Assembly: GCA_947178085.1 (NCBI GenBank)
Contig: CAMWWS010000086.1
Location: forward strand, 1 to 9,387
DNA: 9,387 bases
Source of the DNA: an uncultured Lachnospiraceae bacterium
GTDB lineage: Bacteria; Bacillota_A; Clostridia; Lachnospirales; Lachnospiraceae
Direction: 5' to 3'
The translations under genes and the position numbers were made by a program. Below the pieces are notes generated by a model, which made no database searches, was not told the DNA's origin, and was given only the letters and a program-made list of their open reading frames with translations. Below, one piece after another: positions 5,746 through 9,387 of this stretch; position 1 is the first letter of the stretch, and each line of letters starts with the position of its first letter.

Positions 5746-5775
5746 GCGAATTTGTGCCCTTAAGCACAAATTTGC
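5746..5775. repeat. Inverted repeat 1 (hairpin) in the coat-gene spacer
   Basis: GCGAATTTGTGC (5746-5757) and GCACAAATTTGC (5764-5775) pair at 11 of 12 positions (the exception is G-U on one strand) around the six-base loop CCTTAA. It lies 28 bases upstream of the 86-residue coat gene and abuts the next inverted repeat with no gap. It has no T-tract, so it is not a standard terminator; mRNA stability or processing, or a dispersed intergenic repeat, are alternatives. A related GAATTTGCG occurs again at 6024-6032. Confidence 0.7.
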
Positions 5776-5798
5776 GTGTGAAAATATATTTTTCACAC
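5776..5798. repeat. Inverted repeat 2 (hairpin) in the coat-gene spacer
   Basis: GTGTGAAAA (5776-5784) and TTTTCACAC (5790-5798) are perfect inverted repeats of nine bases around the loop TATAT. It directly adjoins inverted repeat 1, so an mRNA covering both would fold into two stacked stem-loops just upstream of the second coat gene's ribosome site. The role is unknown. Confidence 0.7.
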
Positions 5799-5821
5799 TA
5801 GCCTCCATTCTCTTTTTGCGA

Positions 5822-6007
5822 TTATCCTAAAAACTTCATCAATTCCTGTTTGTTCTGCATAGCGGATTTTGCACCTTTTTCAAAGAACTGCTTCACCTGT
5901 GAATCGGTTGCGCATTCCGCATACTCTTTCATTTTGCAGTGTGTAACATCATAACCGCCCATAAGATGACGAAGATTTTGTAATTCAAGCTCTGATAAAT
6001 TAGCCAT
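5822..6007 (-). CDS. Small Coat F-like / spore-associated protein (N-terminal-type helical half)
   Basis: This 61-residue protein is predicted to be two short helices: SELELQNLRHLMGGYDVTHC and the stretch from KMKEYAECATD onward, then VKQFFEKGAKSAMQNKQELM. The pattern resembles the first helical hairpin of clostridial Coat F-like proteins, and its position directly upstream of the 86-residue Coat F-like gene supports a shared role in the spore. Two cysteines (C24, C32) and H23 are present; no metal-binding site is obvious. The ATG has a strong AGGAGG site seven bases upstream. A sporulation-type promoter candidate lies at 6078-6107. The ORF is certainly gene-like; the coat assignment is an inference from resemblance and neighbourhood. 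Confidence 0.7.
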   Translation of the reverse strand: MANLSELELQNLRHLMGGYDVTHCKMKEYAECATDSQVKQFFEKGAKSAMQNKQELMKFLG

Positions 6008-6077
6008 ATTATACCTCCTGATTGAATTTGCGACATTAGAAAGTGGTAACTGAGTTTTCTATTCTTTAATGTCAGTT

Positions 6078-6107
6078 TTAGTATGTCGATTTCAGAGGTA
6101 TTTATAC
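6078..6107 (-). promoter_or_regulatory. Candidate mother-cell sporulation promoter (sigma-E or sigma-K like) for the coat pair
   Basis: On the minus strand CATACTAA (6085-6078) resembles the sigma-E -10 (CATACA-T), and 14 bases upstream GTATAAAT (6107-6100) partly resembles its AT-rich -35. The start site would be near 6072, leaving a leader of about 65 bases before the 61-residue gene. No good sigma-A promoter is visible in the same spacer. The match is partial, so this is a hypothesis that fits the coat-gene context. Confidence 0.3.
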
Positions 6108-6126
6108 ATCTGCATTTATGATGTTT

Positions 6127-7758
6127 TTATTTTAATAAATGGAATTTTTTAGCGAAATGAACTAAAAATGCTCCCTTAGGGAAAGATTTCAGCTCATCTT
6201 CATTTACTACGCCAAGCTTAATAATCAGAACGAAATAGACTAACGCCGCAATACCGATTGCAACGACGACTGAAATTCTGTTTACTTTAATTAAACTGAA
6301 TACTCCCTGATAGACGCCAAATGCTACAGCCCCCATAAATATTGAGGCCACCAAAGGTTTTAAATAAGTCTTCATGACATCTTCCCTATAACCCAGATAT
6401 TTTATGACTGACACCTGATTTAAAAGGCACATCAAAAGAGAATATGCAATATTGGCTCCTGCCAGCGCATATAAGTCAAGATTCGTATATATCAACATCA
6501 AAACAAGAATAACTACCTGTACAACCAGCGATATCACCGAATGAATAACCGGAATATTGACTTTGCCTATCCCTTGCAATACTGCATTAGTCAGGGTTGA
6601 GAGTCCATATAGGACAACAGTGACGGCAAGTACCCGGATTAATCCGGCGGCAGCGTCAAGCGCCTCTTTCTGCGGATAAATAAACTGTACGACAGGTCTT
6701 GCCAGCGCAAACAGACCTACTGATGCGGGAATTGCAATCAGCATGGTCATATGAATCGCCTGTTTAACCTTATATCGTGTTTCACTCTCCCTATGAGTCG
6801 CATAAGTAGCGGAGATTCCCGGCATAGATGCAGAAGACATTGATGATGCAATCGCTATCGGAATATTTATAATAGTAATCGCCTGTGTGGCAAAAATACC
6901 GTACCGGATTGCCGCAGTAGGCTTATCCACACCCATTATGTCTATCATTATATTCTGATAAATATACATATTAACAACTGTGGAGCAATTATAGATAAAT
7001 GTGCTTAAAATAAATGGCGTAACTGTTGTTATTATAACCTTGAAAATTTGACCATAACTCTCCGGCATCGGTGTATGGTCCCGCTTTATTCTCTTTTTAA
7101 TAATGTCTTTATTCAGCCTGTACATGCCGAACATGAACAAAAGTGCAATCAGTACTCCCGCTCCCGTGCCTATCGCGCTGCCGGAAGCTCCGTATATTGC
7201 CCGGGTAGTATCTCCTTCCCCGGCTACCATGCCAATTAGAAGATGAGCTGCAAGAATACTGACTACCGCATTCAGTATTTGTTCTAATATCTGTGAAATC
7301 GACGTGTGAACCATAGAGCCGTGCGCCTGAAAATATCCCCTCAATACTCCAAGCAGCCCCGAGAAAAAAATCGTAGGTGCAAAAACGCGTAAAACAGGAA
7401 CTGCACCGTCAACTTTAACAAGCAGCGGCGCTCCGAAAAAAGTAACCAAAGAGCAGATTCCACCCACCACTACCACATAAATCAGGGCACACTGAAATAC
7501 CCTCTGGGCATTTCGATATTCCTTATAAGCCAATCGCTGCGCGATGACTTTAGAAATGGCAGAGGGTATACTATACGATGAAATCAATAATATTATTGTG
7601 TAAATATTGATGGCGTTAGTGTAATATCCGTTTCCTTCCAAACCGATGATACTGGTAAGGGGGCTACGGTATAACAGACCGATTATTCTGACAATAATGC
7701 CGGCTGCCGCAAGAATACCAGCCTGAAGCACAAAGCTATCCTTCTTCTGTTGTGCCAT
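6127..7758 (-). CDS. MOP-superfamily polysaccharide/lipid-linked sugar flippase, SpoVB/YtgP-like
   Basis: This integral membrane protein of 543 residues (from the preferred start) is a chain of about 14 hydrophobic helices, as in the MOP exporter superfamily. It has the family landmarks of SpoVB and YtgP: an N-terminal helix followed by RIIGLLYRSPLTSIIG, then SIPSAISKVIAQR, and LRGYFQAHGSM with SQILEQ soon after. SpoVB and YtgP/MurJ move lipid-linked cell-wall precursors across the membrane; SpoVB is needed for spore cortex. Which of these roles applies cannot be decided from sequence alone. An ATG exists four codons upstream (7770), but there the only purine-rich site abuts the codon; the ATG at 7758 has GGAG at a six-base spacing and begins MAQQKKDSFVLQAG, so I chose it. 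It follows glgA by 29 bases and is probably co-transcribed. No clear terminator follows it. Confidence 0.88.
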   Translation of the reverse strand: MAQQKKDSFVLQAGILAAAGIIVRIIGLLYRSPLTSIIGLEGNGYYTNAINIYTIILLISSYSIPSAISKVIAQRLAYKEYRNAQRVFQCALIYVVVVGGICSLVTFFGAPLLVKVDGAVPVLRVFAPTIFFSGLLGVLRGYFQAHGSMVHTSISQILEQILNAVVSILAAHLLIGMVAGEGDTTRAIYGASGSAIGTGAGVLIALLFMFGMYRLNKDIIKKRIKRDHTPMPESYGQIFKVIITTVTPFILSTFIYNCSTVVNMYIYQNIMIDIMGVDKPTAAIRYGIFATQAITIINIPIAIASSMSSASMPGISATYATHRESETRYKVKQAIHMTMLIAIPASVGLFALARPVVQFIYPQKEALDAAAGLIRVLAVTVVLYGLSTLTNAVLQGIGKVNIPVIHSVISLVVQVVILVLMLIYTNLDLYALAGANIAYSLLMCLLNQVSVIKYLGYREDVMKTYLKPLVASIFMGAVAFGVYQGVFSLIKVNRISVVVAIGIAALVYFVLIIKLGVVNEDELKSFPKGAFLVHFAKKFHLLK

Positions 7759-7764
7759 ATCCGT

Positions 7765-7768
7765 CTCC
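7765..7768 (-). promoter_or_regulatory. Ribosome binding site that decides the flippase start
   Basis: GGAG sits six bases before the ATG at 7758. It is formed partly from the upstream in-frame ATG at 7770 (ATGGAG), for which the only candidate site, AAAGG, would have zero spacing. This favours initiation at 7758. Confidence 0.55.
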
Positions 7769-7787
7769 ATCCTTTAGAGTAAATGAC

Positions 7788-9233
7788 TCATCCTATCAGC
7801 CAATCATACATTTCCTGATATTTCTTTGCAGATACATGCCATGAGAAATCCGTTGACATGGCTCTGTCCACTATCTTGTTCCACTCTCTTTTCTTATCAT
7901 AATAAATGCGTTCTGCATAGCGAACCGCCGCCAGCATTTCATGAGCGTTATAATTCGTAAAACTGAATCCCGTACCGGTACTCTCATATTCATTATAAGG
8001 TTCTACCGTATCTTTCAGTCCACCTGTCTCACGTACAATCGGAACCGTACCGTATCGCAGGGACATCAGCTGGCTTAAACCGCATGGCTCAAATAACGAA
8101 GGCATCAGGAACGCATCGCTTGCCGCATAAATTTTATGGGATAAAGCATCAGAGTAATAAATATTTGCAGATACTTTTCCATGATATTTCCAGTCAAAAT
8201 GTCTGAACATATTTTCATACTGTTCCTCACCGGTTCCAAGTACAACAATCTGTATATTATCCTGACACAGTTCATCCATTACATAAGCAATCAAATCGAA
8301 GCCTTTCTGACCGGTCAGTCTGGATACAATACCTATCATCATTGCCTTATCGTCCTGATTTAACCCCAGTTCAGCCTGAAGCGCACGTTTATTCTTAATT
8401 TTTTCCTTACGGAAGTTAACTGCATTATATGGAAACTCAATATTTTTATCCGTTTCAGGATTAAAATCATCATAATCAATGCCGTTTACGATACCGCGCA
8501 AATCATGTGCCCTTGCGCATAGCAGACCGTTTAATCCTTCACCGTAAAATGCCGTCTTGATTTCTTCAGCATATGTATCGCTAACCGTCGTAATCGCATC
8601 TGCATAAACCAGACCACCCTTTAACAGATTGGCATCCTTATAAGCTTCCAATTTATCAGGTGAAAAGAAATACTGCGGAAGTCCTGTAATCTCTTTAACT
8701 TCCTGAACGCTCCATTTACCCTGGAATTTCAGATTGTGAATTGTCATAACTGTTTTAATACCGCGATAAAATTCACCGCCCTGAAATCTTTCTTTTAGAT
8801 AAACCGGAATAAGTCCTGTCTGCCAGTCATGGCAATGAATAAGGTCAGGTCTGAAATCAATTACCGGCAGAATGGATAAAGCCGCTTTACAGAAGTAAGC
8901 ATATTTTTCTATTTCAAATAATGCATTGTCGCTGTATGGCTTGAATCCATTGAAAAATGATTCATTATCTATAAAATAATATTTAACTCCGTCTACCTCC
9001 GCCTCAAGAATACCTACATATTCATTTCTCCAATGAAAATCCATATAGAAATGAGTTCTGTATTGCAGCATATCCTTCATCTTTTGAGACATACAAGTAT
9101 ATTTGGGAAGAATTACTCTTACATCAAAATATTCTTTATCAATACATTTTGGCAAAGAGCCCACAACATCCGCCAATCCTCCTGTTTTGATAAACGGCAC
9201 TCCTTCTGACGCAACAAATAAAATCTTCTTCAT
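7788..9233 (-). CDS. glgA: Glycogen synthase (ADP-glucose), GT5 family
   Basis: GlgA transfers glucose from ADP-glucose to the growing alpha-1,4-glucan in the cytoplasm. From the ATG at 9233 the protein has 481 residues, close to the 477-484 usual for the family. It starts MKKILFVASEGVPFIKTGGL, with the ADP-glucose-binding KTGGL at 16-20 and D22 just after. The GT-B fold follows: HCHDWQTGLIP at 133-143, TIHNLKFQG at 164-172, SRLTGQKG at 304-311 (R305 and K310 correspond to catalytic-site Arg and Lys), and EPCGLSQ at 382-388 with the C-terminal GGLKDTV. The reading frame stays open for 38 more codons upstream to 9347, but GGAGGG at 9241-9246 and the conserved N-terminus fix the start at 9233. 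The flippase follows 29 bases downstream. The 154 bases upstream hold no feature I can name with confidence; glgC or glgD may lie beyond the edge. Confidence 0.95.
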   Translation of the reverse strand: MKKILFVASEGVPFIKTGGLADVVGSLPKCIDKEYFDVRVILPKYTCMSQKMKDMLQYRTHFYMDFHWRNEYVGILEAEVDGVKYYFIDNESFFNGFKPYSDNALFEIEKYAYFCKAALSILPVIDFRPDLIHCHDWQTGLIPVYLKERFQGGEFYRGIKTVMTIHNLKFQGKWSVQEVKEITGLPQYFFSPDKLEAYKDANLLKGGLVYADAITTVSDTYAEEIKTAFYGEGLNGLLCARAHDLRGIVNGIDYDDFNPETDKNIEFPYNAVNFRKEKIKNKRALQAELGLNQDDKAMMIGIVSRLTGQKGFDLIAYVMDELCQDNIQIVVLGTGEEQYENMFRHFDWKYHGKVSANIYYSDALSHKIYAASDAFLMPSLFEPCGLSQLMSLRYGTVPIVRETGGLKDTVEPYNEYESTGTGFSFTNYNAHEMLAAVRYAERIYYDKKREWNKIVDRAMSTDFSWHVSAKKYQEMYDWLIG

Positions 9234-9240
9234 GAAATAA

Positions 9241-9246
9241 CCCTCC
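9241..9246 (-). promoter_or_regulatory. Ribosome binding site that fixes the glgA start
   Basis: GGAGGG lies seven bases before the ATG at 9233, which begins the conserved MKKILFVASE. The longer in-frame ATG at 9347 has no comparable site and would add 38 residues absent from the family. Confidence 0.75.
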
Positions 9247-9387
9247 ATTATTCTTTTAATAGAATCACTTTCCATGAAACAGCTTTCCATTACGCTATTT
9301 CTACAGACGCGGCTTCCTATGGAGCCTCTTCTGTTATTAGACAGCATATTTTCTGTGAATTAAAGGATAATGTTAGATTAATTATGA

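Noticed and set aside
5746..5798. CRISPR-like or insertion-sequence-end interpretation of the tandem hairpins
   Set aside because: There are only two stems with different sequences, no regular spacers, no transposase and no target duplication.
7759..7770. Upstream start of the flippase (four extra residues)
   Set aside because: The only ribosome-site candidate abuts this ATG directly, while the next in-frame ATG has GGAG at six bases.
9234..9347. 38-residue N-terminal extension of GlgA
   Set aside because: The family begins at MKKILFVASE, which has a GGAGGG site at correct spacing; the extension is not family-like.

Overview
The window reads as chromosomal DNA from a spore-forming, low-to-moderate-GC member of the Firmicutes, most like Clostridia of the Lachnospiraceae type. 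The reasons are the gene families (RqcH, YicC, Coat F-like spore proteins, a SpoVB/YtgP-like flippase, bacterial glycogen synthase), strong AGGAGG-type ribosome binding sites and sigma-A promoters. This placement is an inference from families, not from a search. I see no rRNA, tRNA, CRISPR array, insertion sequence or phage gene.

Layout, left to right. (1) 1-649, minus: the N-terminal three quarters of yicC, cut by the window edge, with a near-consensus promoter just upstream. (2) 735-2263, minus: a tight three-gene operon, transcribed in the order TlpA/ResA-like thioredoxin lipoprotein, a 49-residue membrane peptide ending in a CXXC motif, and a polytopic membrane ferredoxin of the NapH/NosR type. 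The 49-residue gene is very short; it overlaps the lipoprotein stop by one base and ends three bases before the ferredoxin start. (3) 2264-2593: a 330-base spacer holding the operon promoter, a strong hairpin and a possible 44-codon plus-strand ORF. (4) 2594-3415, minus: an XRE-family regulator with a roughly 200-residue C-terminal domain I do not recognise and a perfect 12-bp palindrome by its promoter. (5) 3669-5444, plus: rqcH, the only confident plus-strand gene. (6) 5457-6007, minus: two short Coat F-like spore proteins separated by two abutting hairpins. (7) 6127-9233, minus: glgA followed by a 14-helix-type MOP-superfamily flippase, probably one transcript.

How the genes fit together. 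RqcH (ribosome quality control) and YicC (endoribonuclease family) belong to a neighbourhood often kept together in Firmicutes (yloA-yloC in Bacillus subtilis). Here they are on opposite strands with the redox operon and the XRE gene between them. The redox operon is the most interesting part. A cytoplasm-facing ferredoxin fused to a cysteine-rich membrane domain, a tiny CXXC membrane peptide and an extracytoplasmic thioredoxin-like lipoprotein together look like a transmembrane electron relay for thiol reduction, with no CcdA/DsbD-type transporter in the window. The right half mixes sporulation (coat proteins, perhaps the flippase) and storage-polysaccharide synthesis (glgA).
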